A stretch of DNA of 19,008 nt from JAFGKM01 sp964403465 (GCA_964403465.1 CAYOFY010000025.1:1-19008), one strand, 5' to 3'; shown: positions 1 to 9,674, counted from the stretch's first letter. Notes: generated by a model from the sequence alone, not told the origin. Program-made: numbers and translations.

Positions 1-1
1 C

Positions 2-30
2 TTGACTTTTGAGGGGAGGCGGCTTTTAAT
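2..30 (+). promoter_or_regulatory. Candidate sigma70-type promoter of waaA, predicting a leaderless mRNA
   Basis: A -35 box TTGACT (2-7) is followed by 17 bp, then a -10-like TTTAAT (25-30), then 7 bp, then the ATG at 38. Transcription would start at or next to the A of that ATG. The same spacing occurs before ispF and before the gene at 13845. The purine-rich GAGGGGAGG at 11-19 resembles a Shine-Dalgarno site but lies about 20 bp from the ATG, inside the promoter spacer. The window edge hides anything upstream. Confidence 0.45.
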
Positions 31-37
31 ATATGGG

Positions 38-1333
38 ATGGGTATCTATCTGATTCTCTATAACGCGTTCTTCCTTCTTGTCCTGGCAGCAGCCCTGCCT
101 TTCATCTGGCGGGATATCCGGCCTGACAGGAAGTTCCCCGGCAAATGGAAGGAGAGATTTGCCATATATGATGACGCTACCTGCGAGAAACTGTGGAAAC
201 AGAAGAATATATGGTTTCACACGGTATCAATAGGAGAATTCCTTTCCGTAACCCCGCTCATAGACAGACTGCAGAAACAGGGAAATGAAAATATAGTTGT
301 CACGCTTTCAACAAAAACAGGCCAGCGCGTCGCGGAGAAAAAAATCCCGTCCATCACCCGCCTGTTTTTTCCTCTGGATTTCTACCCTGTGATGAGACGG
401 GCCATCAGAAAAATAAACCCGAAACTTATAGTGATTATTGAGACGGAACTCTGGCCGAACCTCCTGAGAATAGCCGGCGAACAGGGGATACCTGTTCTCC
501 TGCTGAACGGCCGCATCTCACCCTCCTCTTTCCCCGGGTACCGAAAAATACGCTTTTTCACAAGGAAATTCCTGCCTCTTTTTACGGCAGTAACGATGAG
601 AACCCAGGAGGAGGCGGAGAGATTGATATACCTGGGAGCGGCGAGAGAAAACGTAAGGGTGTCCGGCAGCATGAAGTTTGACCTCGCCTGCGAGACAGGC
701 AGGAATTTCAATCCGCAGCAGGTGAGGGAGAAGCTCGGGATAGGCCAGGACAGGAGAATCGTGGTATTCGGCTCTGTCTCCCCGCGGGAAGAGGAGCAGG
801 TTGCGGAGACCGTGCAGAAAATACTCAAGGAGTTCAGCGATGTTGTCGCGGTAATCGTGCCGAGATACCTTGACATGACAAATATCTACAAGATCCTGAA
901 ACAGAGGATGGTTAATTATGTGAGATATACCGGCTTCCCCTGGAAAAGGGAATATTCCGTCATAGTGGTTGATGCCTACGGGGAACTGAACAATTTCTAC
1001 AGTATCTGCGAGTTCGCCTTCGTCGGCGGGAGTCTCTGCTCATGGGGCGGACAGAACCCCATTGAGCCGATTGCCTTCAGGAAACCTGTACTGTTCGGGA
1101 TTCATAACTGGCAATTCAAGGAGGAATGGGACAGGATAAAGGATGGGGGAGGCGGCATAGAGGTGGAAAGTTTCGGACGACTTCACAGGGAGATGATACG
1201 TCTGCTGAGGAACCCGGAAATCTGCCGCCAGATGGGTGAAAACGGGTACAAGGTCCTTCTTGAAAACACCGGCGCCACCGAAAGGAACCTGCAGGTCATC
1301 TCCCGTTTCCTGCAGCCCGCCGACCACTCATGA
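38..1333 (+). CDS. waaA: 3-deoxy-D-manno-octulosonic acid (Kdo) transferase
   Basis: This is a GT30-family glycosyltransferase that moves Kdo from CMP-Kdo to lipid IVA at the inner face of the cytoplasmic membrane, starting the LPS inner core. The 431-aa product begins with a hydrophobic anchor (about residues 3-23). HTVSIGEF follows (about 61-68), with the Glu corresponding to the expected catalytic base. Next come FPLDFYPVMRR and ETELWPN, then in the C-terminal half FVGGSL, GGQNPIEP and LFGIHNWQF, all typical of the CMP-Kdo binding fold. Length is normal for the family. The ORF is open back to TTG at 2, but that TTG is part of a -35-like box, and ATG at 38 gives the usual short N terminus, so I chose 38. 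An upstream start beyond the window cannot be excluded. The 3' end overlaps the convergent toxin gene by 6 bp. Product call is very secure; start is moderate. Confidence 0.95.
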   Translation: MGIYLILYNAFFLLVLAAALPFIWRDIRPDRKFPGKWKERFAIYDDATCEKLWKQKNIWFHTVSIGEFLSVTPLIDRLQKQGNENIVVTLSTKTGQRVAEKKIPSITRLFFPLDFYPVMRRAIRKINPKLIVIIETELWPNLLRIAGEQGIPVLLLNGRISPSSFPGYRKIRFFTRKFLPLFTAVTMRTQEEAERLIYLGAARENVRVSGSMKFDLACETGRNFNPQQVREKLGIGQDRRIVVFGSVSPREEEQVAETVQKILKEFSDVVAVIVPRYLDMTNIYKILKQRMVNYVRYTGFPWKREYSVIVVDAYGELNNFYSICEFAFVGGSLCSWGGQNPIEPIAFRKPVLFGIHNWQFKEEWDRIKDGGGGIEVESFGRLHREMIRLLRNPEICRQMGENGYKVLLENTGATERNLQVISRFLQPADHS

Positions 1334-1591
1334 TCTATCTTTTTTTCTGTAAATATCTTTTCTGTGCCCGACTGCCTCTATAAAAATTCCGTCTCTTTCA
1401 ATGTAATAGACAATACGGTAATCCCCTGCCCTGTATGAAAAATCTCCCTGCAGGTTACCGGTGAGTTTTTTACCCATAAAAGGGTTGCTTCTTAAAAGAA
1501 GTATCTTTTCTTTTACTCTGTTTTGAATTTCTTCAGGAAGTTTTTTATAATTCTTAAGGAAGGTTTGTGTCAGAAAAAGATTATATTTCAC
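1328..1591 (-). CDS. RelE/ParE-superfamily toxin of a type II toxin-antitoxin pair
   Basis: An 87-aa basic protein with the RelE/ParE fold pattern: an N-terminal helix-rich half (FLKNYKKLPEEIQ, KILLLRSNP), then the strand core GDYRIVYYIE and the C-terminal HRKDIY motif. RelE-branch members cleave mRNA on the ribosome, whereas ParE members poison gyrase. The YRIVYYIE...GHRKDIY signature favours the RelE mRNA-interferase branch, by inference. The start is GTG at 1591, which overlaps the antitoxin TGA as GTGA, so the two are translationally coupled. The 3' end runs 6 bp into the convergent waaA end. Base composition is more A+T-rich than the flanking genes, fitting lateral acquisition. No mutation is apparent, so the toxin looks intact. 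Confidence 0.87.
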   Translation of the reverse strand: MKYNLFLTQTFLKNYKKLPEEIQNRVKEKILLLRSNPFMGKKLTGNLQGDFSYRAGDYRIVYYIERDGIFIEAVGHRKDIYRKKDRS

Positions 1592-1839
1592 GCTTTGTCT
1601 CCAAAGTATTTCTCGTATGAAATATACCGTTTGTTCTTTATGTCTTCCTTTGCAGCAATCATATCTCTCAGCAATCTTTTGTCAGCAAGTATTTCAAGGG
1701 TCTCAATTTCTTCAAGGCTTACTATCACCGCCTTTGCCTTTGACCTTTGCGTTATAATGTATCTCTCGCCCAGCGAAATATCCTTAAGGATTTTCGGCAG
1801 GTTTTCTCTGGTCGCAACCACGCCTATTACTTTATCCAT
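1588..1839 (-). CDS. Phd/YefM-family antitoxin
   Basis: An 83-aa protein with the classical Phd/YefM N-terminal DNA-binding half: VIGVVATRENLPKILKDI, then GERYIITQRSKAKAVIVSLEE. A charged C-terminal tail follows (RDMIAAKEDIKNKRYISYEKY) that would wrap the toxin. Proteins of this family neutralise the partner toxin and repress their own promoter as dimers. ATG at 1839 is preceded by a strong Shine-Dalgarno GGAGGTGG (about 1845-1852). The gene comes first in the pair and overlaps the toxin start by 4 bp. It lies 62 bp beyond the clpB stop and has its own promoter with a palindromic operator. Confidence 0.88.
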   Translation of the reverse strand: MDKVIGVVATRENLPKILKDISLGERYIITQRSKAKAVIVSLEEIETLEILADKRLLRDMIAAKEDIKNKRYISYEKYFGDKA

Positions 1840-1859
1840 TTATACCACCTCCTGCAATA

Positions 1860-1888
1860 GTTGTACCGTTAACCGTACACATTGTCAA
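1860..1888 (-). promoter_or_regulatory. Toxin-antitoxin promoter with embedded operator palindrome
   Basis: On the minus strand TTGACA (1888-1883), a 17-bp spacer and TACAAC (1865-1860) form a plausible sigma70 promoter. Between and over these boxes lies an 18-bp near-perfect palindrome at 1862-1879, TGTACCGTTAACCGTACA on the + strand, in which 8 of 9 pairs match. Its TGTAC/GTACA ends resemble the TGTACA cores bound by E. coli YefM-YoeB. Antitoxin bound here would block RNA polymerase, giving the autoregulation expected of the family. The leader would be about 15-20 nt and contain the Shine-Dalgarno site. Confidence 0.65.
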
Positions 1889-1901
1889 CGGGACAGAAAA
1901 T

Positions 1902-4487
1902 TCATCTGGAAAGAAAAACAGGGGAGCCGGCTTTGAGATCCACAAGAATACTGCTGCCCTCCGCCACTTCGCCTCCGAGGACTTTCAGCGCGAGAGGGTT
2001 CTCTATCTCTCTCTGTATGAGCCGCCTGAGAGGTCTTGCGCCGTAAACCTCATCGTATCCCTTTTCCGCAAGGTACCCCCGGACATCGTCCGAGAAACTG
2101 ACCCTTATCTTCCTGTCATCAAGGCGTTTCTGCAGATATGCCGTCTGTATGTCCACTATCTTCAGAAGGTCTTCCTTTTTGAGTTTGTTGAAGGTTATAA
2201 TCTCGTCCACCCTGTTAAGGAACTCCGGCCTGAAGGTGCTTTTGAGAATATCGGCTATCTTCTCCTTCATCGCTTTTTCGTCCTTGAACATCGTGATATA
2301 CTGGCTGCCTATATTGGAAGTCATTATGACAACGGTATTCCTGAAATCCACGGTTCTCCCCTGGCCGTCGGTCATCCTGCCCTCGTCAAGCAGCTGCAGG
2401 AGGACATTGAAAACCTCGGCGTGCGCCTTTTCTATCTCGTCCAGCAGAATGACACTGTAAGGTCTCCTCCTCACCTTTTCCGTCAACTGCCCGCCTTCCT
2501 CGTACCCGACGTACCCCGGAGGAGCGCCAATGAGTCGCGAGACCGAGAATTTTTCCATGTACTCGCTCATGTCAATCCTCAGCAGGGCGTTTTCATCGTT
2601 GAAGAGCATCTCGGCCAGCGCCTTTGCCAGTTCCGTCTTCCCCACTCCTGTGGGTCCGAGGAAGATGAAAGAGCCAATGGGTCTGTTCGGGTCGGAGAGC
2701 CCTGCCCTGTTTCTTCTTATCGCATTTGAGACGGCCGCTATCGCTTCCTTCTGGCCCACAACCCTTGCGGAAAGACGTTCCTCCATCTTCACGAGTTTCT
2801 CAACCTCTCCCTCAAGCATCCTTGAAACAGGGATACCTGTCCACTTGGAGACTATCTCGGCTATGTCTTCCTCCGTTGCCTCGTCTTTCAGCAGGGACCC
2901 TTCCCTTGCCTGCGCCTTTTTCAGCTTTGCCGTCTCCTCCTCCAGCCCCTTCTGCAACTCTATGAGTTTTCCATATTTATATTCGGCCGCCCTGCCGAGA
3001 TTCCCCTCTCGTTCCGCCTTCTCTATGATGTTCTTTGCCGATTCCATGTCGCCCTTTATCTTCCTCATTTTTTCAACAATCTTCTTCTCGGCAAGCCACT
3101 TTGAGTGCATTTTTTCTTTCTCTTTCTTGAGAACGTCCAGTTCCTTCTCAAGACGGGAAAGCCGCTCCTTCACCTCCGGCATTGATTCCTTCTTCAGCGC
3201 CTGCCTCTCTATCTCCATCTGCCTTATCTTCCTTTCGGTCTCGTCAAGTTCCACCGGCATGCTGTCTATCTCTATCCTGAGGCGGCTTGCTGCTTCGTCA
3301 ATCAGGTCTATCGCCTTGTCCGGCAGGAACCTACCCGATATGTACCTGTGGGAGAGGACGGCAGCTGCAACAAGCGCGCTGTCGGTTATCTTGACGCCGT
3401 GGTGAACCTCATACCTTTCCTTGAGTCCCCTCAGAATGGAAATGGTTTCTTCCACGGAGGGTTCCTTAACATATACCACCTGGAATCTTCTTTCCAGAGC
3501 CCTGTCCTTCTCTATGTGCTTCCTGTATTCATCCAGGGTCGTCGCGCCTATACACTTCAAAGCACCCCTTGCAAGGGCCGGCTTGAGCATGTTGGAGGCA
3601 TCTATGGCCCCCTCCGCAGCCCCGGCTCCGACAAGGGTATGCAGTTCATCTATGAAGAGAATAACCGCCCCTTCCTTCTTCTCAAGTTCCTTCAGCAGGG
3701 ATTTCAGGCGGTCTTCAAACTCACCCCTGTATTTTGTGCCGGCCACAAGCGCACCGAGGTCAAGAACAAGAACACTCTTGTTTTTCAGCCCTTCCGGGAC
3801 GTCCCCGGAAACAACCCTTCTTGCGAGCCCTTCCACGATGGCGGTCTTGCCAACCCCGGCCTCGCCTATGAGGACAGGGTTATTCTTGGTTCTCCGGGAG
3901 AGCACCTGTATGACTCTCCTGATTTCCTCATCCCTTCCTATGACGGGGTCCAGTTTCCCCTTGCGGGCGAGGTCGGTAAAATCCCTCGTATATTTTTCAA
4001 GCACCTTGTATTTCGCCTCTGCATCTTTGTCGGTTACCTTATCGCCGTTTCTTATCTGCTGTATTATTTTCAGGACGCGTTCCCTGAAAATATCATATTT
4101 CTTCAGGAGTTCCTGAATCCCGGATTCGGCGGCGGTCAGTCCGAGAAGAAGGTGTTCAACGCTGACGTACTGGTCCCCCATGCTTTTTGATTCCCTGAGT
4201 GCGGCGTTCAATGCCTGGTTCAAGGCAGGCGTGATAGACAGGCTTCCCGCGCCCGGCCCGGTAACCTGCGGAATTCTTTCCAGCGCCGTGGCTACATCCT
4301 TCTTCAGCCCTTCTGTCTTTATATCCATCTGCGCCAGGATATCAGCCGTCGTTTCATCGTCGGCAACAAGGGAATGAAGCAGGTGGATACTGTCCACGGA
4401 CTGGTGGCTCCTTTCCCGGGCCGCAGACTGCGCCCCCATCAATGCCTCCTGCGCCTTGACCGTGAGTTTTTCGCCAATATTTTCCAT
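1902..4487 (-). CDS. clpB: ATP-dependent disaggregase ClpB (Hsp104 family)
   Basis: An 861-aa hexameric AAA+ chaperone that, with DnaK, pulls polypeptides out of aggregates in the cytoplasm. It has the two-repeat Clp N domain (about 1-145). NBD1 has Walker A GEAGVGKT (208-215), pore loop TKYRGEF (251-257) and Walker B VILFIDE (276-282). The long middle coiled coil (about 410-530), rich in Lys and Glu, separates ClpB from ClpA/ClpC. NBD2 has Walker A GPTGVGKT (611-618), pore loop GYVGYEEGG and Walker B VILLDE (679-684). No ClpP-binding IGF loop is expected or seen. Length is normal. ATG at 4487 has only a weak upstream AAAGAG. The 189-bp gap to the FHA gene holds a structured repeat. I saw no CIRCE element and no correctly spaced sigma32 promoter, so heat control is not evident. 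Confidence 0.97.
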   Translation of the reverse strand: MENIGEKLTVKAQEALMGAQSAARERSHQSVDSIHLLHSLVADDETTADILAQMDIKTEGLKKDVATALERIPQVTGPGAGSLSITPALNQALNAALRESKSMGDQYVSVEHLLLGLTAAESGIQELLKKYDIFRERVLKIIQQIRNGDKVTDKDAEAKYKVLEKYTRDFTDLARKGKLDPVIGRDEEIRRVIQVLSRRTKNNPVLIGEAGVGKTAIVEGLARRVVSGDVPEGLKNKSVLVLDLGALVAGTKYRGEFEDRLKSLLKELEKKEGAVILFIDELHTLVGAGAAEGAIDASNMLKPALARGALKCIGATTLDEYRKHIEKDRALERRFQVVYVKEPSVEETISILRGLKERYEVHHGVKITDSALVAAAVLSHRYISGRFLPDKAIDLIDEAASRLRIEIDSMPVELDETERKIRQMEIERQALKKESMPEVKERLSRLEKELDVLKKEKEKMHSKWLAEKKIVEKMRKIKGDMESAKNIIEKAEREGNLGRAAEYKYGKLIELQKGLEEETAKLKKAQAREGSLLKDEATEEDIAEIVSKWTGIPVSRMLEGEVEKLVKMEERLSARVVGQKEAIAAVSNAIRRNRAGLSDPNRPIGSFIFLGPTGVGKTELAKALAEMLFNDENALLRIDMSEYMEKFSVSRLIGAPPGYVGYEEGGQLTEKVRRRPYSVILLDEIEKAHAEVFNVLLQLLDEGRMTDGQGRTVDFRNTVVIMTSNIGSQYITMFKDEKAMKEKIADILKSTFRPEFLNRVDEIITFNKLKKEDLLKIVDIQTAYLQKRLDDRKIRVSFSDDVRGYLAEKGYDEVYGARPLRRLIQREIENPLALKVLGGEVAEGSSILVDLKAGSPVFLSR

Positions 4488-4525
4488 ATCTCTTTAGATG
4501 GGCTCTTTTGTGAAAAGTTACATGT

Positions 4526-4606
4526 TGTAGCGGTGCGATTTATCGCACAAAAAACCGTGGCATAAACATGTCCTGATATGTAGTAAATCAGGATGCCACC
4601 GCTACA
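4526..4606. repeat. 81-bp structured repeat, MITE-like, upstream of clpB
   Basis: The element is bounded by perfect 9-bp inverted repeats, TGTAGCGGT (4526-4534) and ACCGCTACA (4598-4606). Inside are two more hairpins: GTGCGAT/ATCGCAC (4533-4548) and GGCAT...CCTGAT / ATCAGG...ATGCC (4559-4597, with an 8-nt bulge). Together they can fold as a three-way junction. The form matches short non-autonomous palindromic repeats (MITE or REP-like) known from many bacterial intergenic regions. I see no second copy in this window and no clear target-site duplication. It fills about half of the 189-bp gap between the FHA gene and clpB and would be transcribed in their shared mRNA. Confidence 0.55.
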
Positions 4607-4676
4607 CAAATAGGTTTGCAACGGTACAGTTCAACCCTTAAAACGGGATAAGTCGCACTAATCAGCAAGATGGGAA

Positions 4677-5048
4677 CTATTCTTCAAGAAAGACGCATTC
4701 AATCGGACCGAACTTAATCCTGTCGTTATTATGCAATACGTATGGTTTTTTGACCTCAAGCCGCAGGTCGTTAACGAACGTTCCGTAGTTGCTCCCGAGT
4801 CCCTTGCTGCCAATATCTTCCATATACCAGTTGTTGTCTTCATGCCTGGTCATCCTGGCATGAAAACGCGAGACCTTCGTGAGGTCGTTGACCATCGCTC
4901 TCTGCGAATCCTTGGCAAGTTTTATGAACAGCGAGTAGTTTGGTATTACGAGGTCGTTCGTATTGGTCCTGCCTATGGTTATGCTATCTTTACCTTCAAG
5001 GTTATACTCGGGCTCCATGAAGATATAATTGAACAGAAGTTTTGCCAT
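4677..5048 (-). CDS. Stand-alone FHA-domain protein
   Basis: A 123-aa protein that is essentially one forkhead-associated domain, a phosphothreonine-binding fold. Visible signature residues are ITIGR (Gly26-Arg27), VSRFHAR (Ser60, Arg61, His63) and SNYGTFVND (Ser86, Asn87, Gly89, Thr90, Asn93). Normally GR is followed by about 15-20 residues before SRxHA; here there are 32, because of an added segment (about 38-58) containing FIKLAKDSQRAMVND. There is no signal peptide or membrane segment, so it is probably cytoplasmic. ATG at 5048 has a good GGGAGAG site. It lies 16 bp after lgt in the same direction. The phosphorylated partner and any Ser/Thr kinase are not in the window. Confidence 0.85.
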   Translation of the reverse strand: MAKLLFNYIFMEPEYNLEGKDSITIGRTNTNDLVIPNYSLFIKLAKDSQRAMVNDLTKVSRFHARMTRHEDNNWYMEDIGSKGLGSNYGTFVNDLRLEVKKPYVLHNNDRIKFGPIECVFLEE

Positions 5049-5064
5049 TCAGCCGCTCTCCCGT

Positions 5065-5811
5065 TTAGGTTTTACCCTTCTTTTTGACAAGTATAAAGAA
5101 AAACCATGCAGCCCCTGTCATGAATATCAACACGGCTATGACCTGGGTCATGTACAGACCCAGGAAGGTGGGACGCAAATCCCCCCTCAGCATATCAACC
5201 GTGTATCTTATGACGGCAAATCCCATCATGTACGAACCGAACACAACGCCAGGTTTCAATTTTCTGGCGCTGACGGAACTGAGAAAAAGGAACAGGAGGA
5301 CATCAAGCAGCACATAATAGAGTTGAGTGGGATGTACCCTGCCGGACAGGAAGGGAAATCTCACGCCCGTGAACAGTTCCGTATGCCTCCCGTAGCAGCA
5401 GCCGTTCAGGAAACAACCTGTCCTGCCGAGCGCCTGCCCCAGGGGAATGGGCAATGCCATGAGGTCAAGTACCTCGGGCAGGTTAAATCTTCTTATCTTT
5501 GAGTAAATGGAAATAAAGGCCAGTGCGGAGATAACAGCCCCTTCAACAGCAAGACCTCCATTCCTTATGCTCAGTATCTGCAAAGGATTCGCATAGTAAT
5601 AGGGCGCATGCACCAGCACATGCAACAACCTTCCGCCCGTGATTCCCCATACGACACTCCACAGGATGAGCCTGGAGACCAGTTCCGGCGAATATCCCCG
5701 GCTGTAGGCATTCCTTTGAAAAATCCAGCTGCCCAGGAAGACCCCCGCAGCAACCATGACGCCGTACCAGTAGATGACGAAACTGCCCAGCTTGATGAAC
5801 TCGGGATGCAT
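5065..5811 (-). CDS. lgt: Prolipoprotein diacylglyceryl transferase (Lgt), divergent active site
   Basis: A 248-aa integral membrane protein with about seven hydrophobic segments. It would transfer diacylglycerol from phosphatidylglycerol to the lipobox cysteine of prolipoproteins, the first step of lipoprotein maturation. Family landmarks are YWYGVMVAAG (about 14-23), GITGGRLLHV (57-65), GGLAVEG (85-91), LGRTGCFLNGCCYGR (128-142), RVHPTQLYY (158-166) and IRYTVDMLRGD (201-211). The core block has Cys where E. coli Lgt has Asn and Glu (GNFINGE versus GCFLNGC), and Glu90 stands where the E. coli essential His103 is expected. Variants with GCF.xGCCYG are, as far as I recall, common in other phyla. 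The gene follows lspA by 18 bp, which supports the assignment. ATG at 5811 is the natural start. Confidence 0.88.
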   Translation of the reverse strand: MHPEFIKLGSFVIYWYGVMVAAGVFLGSWIFQRNAYSRGYSPELVSRLILWSVVWGITGGRLLHVLVHAPYYYANPLQILSIRNGGLAVEGAVISALAFISIYSKIRRFNLPEVLDLMALPIPLGQALGRTGCFLNGCCYGRHTELFTGVRFPFLSGRVHPTQLYYVLLDVLLFLFLSSVSARKLKPGVVFGSYMMGFAVIRYTVDMLRGDLRPTFLGLYMTQVIAVLIFMTGAAWFFFILVKKKGKT

Positions 5812-5829
5812 TTTTCCCCTTTTCTCCTC

Positions 5830-6363
5830 TCACCCCCTGCCGCCGCATTCAGTTTCTGACGGACATAATTCCTTTCCGGAATTGACAGGAACGGATGATG
5901 GGGCATGTTTTTTCTTCGCCATGTGTTCAAGCAGAATAAGAGTTATGCCGGAAACAATTGAAACGTCTGCGAGATTGAAGACCGGCCAGAAATGGAAATC
6001 AAGGAAGTCAATCACGGCGCCGGTGGCTATCCTGTCTATCAGGTTGCCGGCTATCCCGCCCTCTATGAAACCCAGGGCCATTTCAGTACGCTTGCTCTTC
6101 TCCCCGGACCGGAGCAGATACAGTATTATCATGATCCCTATGAGGAAGGATGCGATGATTATGGCAATTCTCAGGTTTATTCCTGTCAGCATTCCGAAGC
6201 AGATACCCCTGTTCTTCACGAGCGTCAGGGAAAAATATCTGAAGATTTTTAAAGGAGGGGCACCACCGGACAGGAAATGCAGTACCAGGTATTTGGAAAG
6301 CCTGTCAAGAAATATCACCGAAAGTGCTGTACGGTAGAACAGACCGGGATTTCTATTCGCCAC
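5830..6363 (-). CDS. lspA: Lipoprotein signal peptidase (signal peptidase II)
   Basis: An aspartic protease of the inner membrane that cleaves the signal peptide of diacylglyceryl-modified prolipoproteins, acting after Lgt. With a GTG start at 6363 it is 177 aa, with four hydrophobic segments. The catalytic Asp pair is visible in GGIAGNLIDR (Asp110) and FNLADVSI (Asp133); NRGICFGML matches the conserved N(x)GxxFG loop. GTG at 6363 is preferred because AAGGA precedes it by about 6 nt and it overlaps the upstream gene by only 11 bp. An ATG at 6405 would add 14 mostly basic residues and a 53-bp overlap. The 25-residue polar tail with two Cys is longer than usual. The gene sits between the DksA-like gene and lgt. 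Confidence 0.95.
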   Translation of the reverse strand: MANRNPGLFYRTALSVIFLDRLSKYLVLHFLSGGAPPLKIFRYFSLTLVKNRGICFGMLTGINLRIAIIIASFLIGIMIILYLLRSGEKSKRTEMALGFIEGGIAGNLIDRIATGAVIDFLDFHFWPVFNLADVSIVSGITLILLEHMAKKKHAPSSVPVNSGKELCPSETECGGRG

Positions 6364-6706
6364 TTTTTTCCTTCTCTTTCTGGCATTTGATACAGAATTC
6401 CGCATACGGGAGCGCTTTCAGCCGGTATTTGGGTATGTTCCTGCCGCAGCCGTCACATACCCCGTATTTACCTTTGGTCACCTTTTCCATCGCCCAGTCG
6501 AGCTTTTCAAGAATTTTTCTCTCGGCATCGGAGATATCTATGCCCAGTCCCTTCTCAAATTCGTCCGTGCCGTGGTCGGCTATGTGGGTCGGTATCCCTT
6601 TCTCCCCGGACCCTATCCCTTCCCTGAGATACCCCAGATTCCTGAAGATTCTCTCCTTCTCCTTGTTCAATAAATCCAGGTAATATGCCTTTTCCTTTTT
6701 ATTCAT
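6353..6706 (-). CDS. DksA/TraR-family zinc-finger protein
   Basis: A 117-aa protein with an N-terminal helical, probably coiled-coil, half and a C-terminal C4 zinc finger, CDGCG (Cys84, Cys87) and CIKC (Cys105, Cys108), within the typical context KGKYGVCDGCGRNIPKYRLKALPYAEFC. The ISDAERKILEKLDWAMEKV block is also typical. Family members bind the RNA polymerase secondary channel and, with ppGpp, tune promoters. True DksA has an Asp pair at the coiled-coil tip, which I do not see clearly, so I do not claim ppGpp-dependent function. ATG at 6706 follows AGGAGG with 8-nt spacing. The 3' end overlaps lspA, implying coupled translation. Confidence 0.9.
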   Translation of the reverse strand: MNKKEKAYYLDLLNKEKERIFRNLGYLREGIGSGEKGIPTHIADHGTDEFEKGLGIDISDAERKILEKLDWAMEKVTKGKYGVCDGCGRNIPKYRLKALPYAEFCIKCQKEKEKSGE

Positions 6707-6771
6707 CCGGACTTCCTCCTGTTAGATTCACCCGAAGCCATTAACATGAACTTCCCCTCCGCCTGTGAGCA

Positions 6772-7171
6772 TCAGATGTCAAATATTACCGACGCTGTCA
6801 AAACTCCTTTTTTCTTCTCAACCCTGAGTCCGTGATAGGTTGCCGCCTTTATCTCTCTCCCCTGTCTTTTTATCCTGCGGCTTTTCATTCTGCATTCCAG
6901 GAAAAGCCGCCCTTCCCTGCAGCCGATCCTGAACCGGAGAACGCTTCCCGCGGTCTTCTTCACCTCGGCATAGTATATCAGCTCATTCAGGAATCTTACA
7001 AGCAGGTTCTCCGTGTTGTCCCCGGACAACCCTATTCTTGTTTCGGCCGCCCTGCCGGCGCAGAATTCAGGAGACATGAGGGAATAGAGCAGTTCGGAAG
7101 CATTCACGAACAACTCTCTCCGGTTCCTGCCGTAAACCCTGCCCGCAACATCTGCGGTATGATTCAATGTT

Positions 7172-7185
<14 letters not shown>
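6772..7185 (-). CDS. Archease family protein
   Basis: A 137-aa protein matching archease, the activator of RtcB RNA ligase that speeds its guanylylation and lets it turn over. Landmarks are LNHTADVAGRVYG (Asp12), ELFVNASELLYSLM, NTENLLVRFLNELIYYAE, KAATYHGLRVEK and the C-terminal FDI. In the archaeal structure the metal is held by Asp12 and the last two residues, Asp and Ile; here Asp12, Asp136 and the terminal Ile137 are all present. The start ATG at 7185 lies inside the 3' end of gyrA (14-bp overlap) and uses an AAGGAAG site within gyrA, so translation is probably coupled. No rtcB is present in the window. Confidence 0.9.
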
Positions 7186-9613
<2,428 letters not shown>

Positions 9614-9674
9614 TCTTTCTTCTCCTTGAACTCGGATATTTTATTTATCCGCCAAAATTCAACAATAGCAATTT

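Noticed and set aside
2..37. TTG start at position 2 for waaA
   Set aside because: It would add 12 non-family residues and coincides with a -35-like TTGACT; ATG at 38 fits the family N terminus.
2530..4190. Long + strand open frames (up to 291 codons) opposite clpB
   Set aside because: Serine/phenylalanine-rich translations typical of antisense frames; the clpB frame explains the DNA completely.
4650..4680. Sigma32-like CTTGAAG...CCCATCT upstream of clpB on the minus strand
   Set aside because: The two halves match the heat-shock consensus but are only 7 bp apart instead of about 13-15, and the -35 half is within the end of the FHA gene.
6364..6405. ATG at 6405 as the lspA start
   Set aside because: It needs a 53-bp overlap with the DksA-like gene; GTG at 6363 has a well-spaced AAGGA and gives a typical LspA N terminus.
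9614..9674. Separate gyrA promoter (TTGTTG, 16 bp, TAAAAT on the minus strand)
   Set aside because: Matches are weak and the segment is A+T-rich, so such boxes are expected by chance; left as a possibility only.
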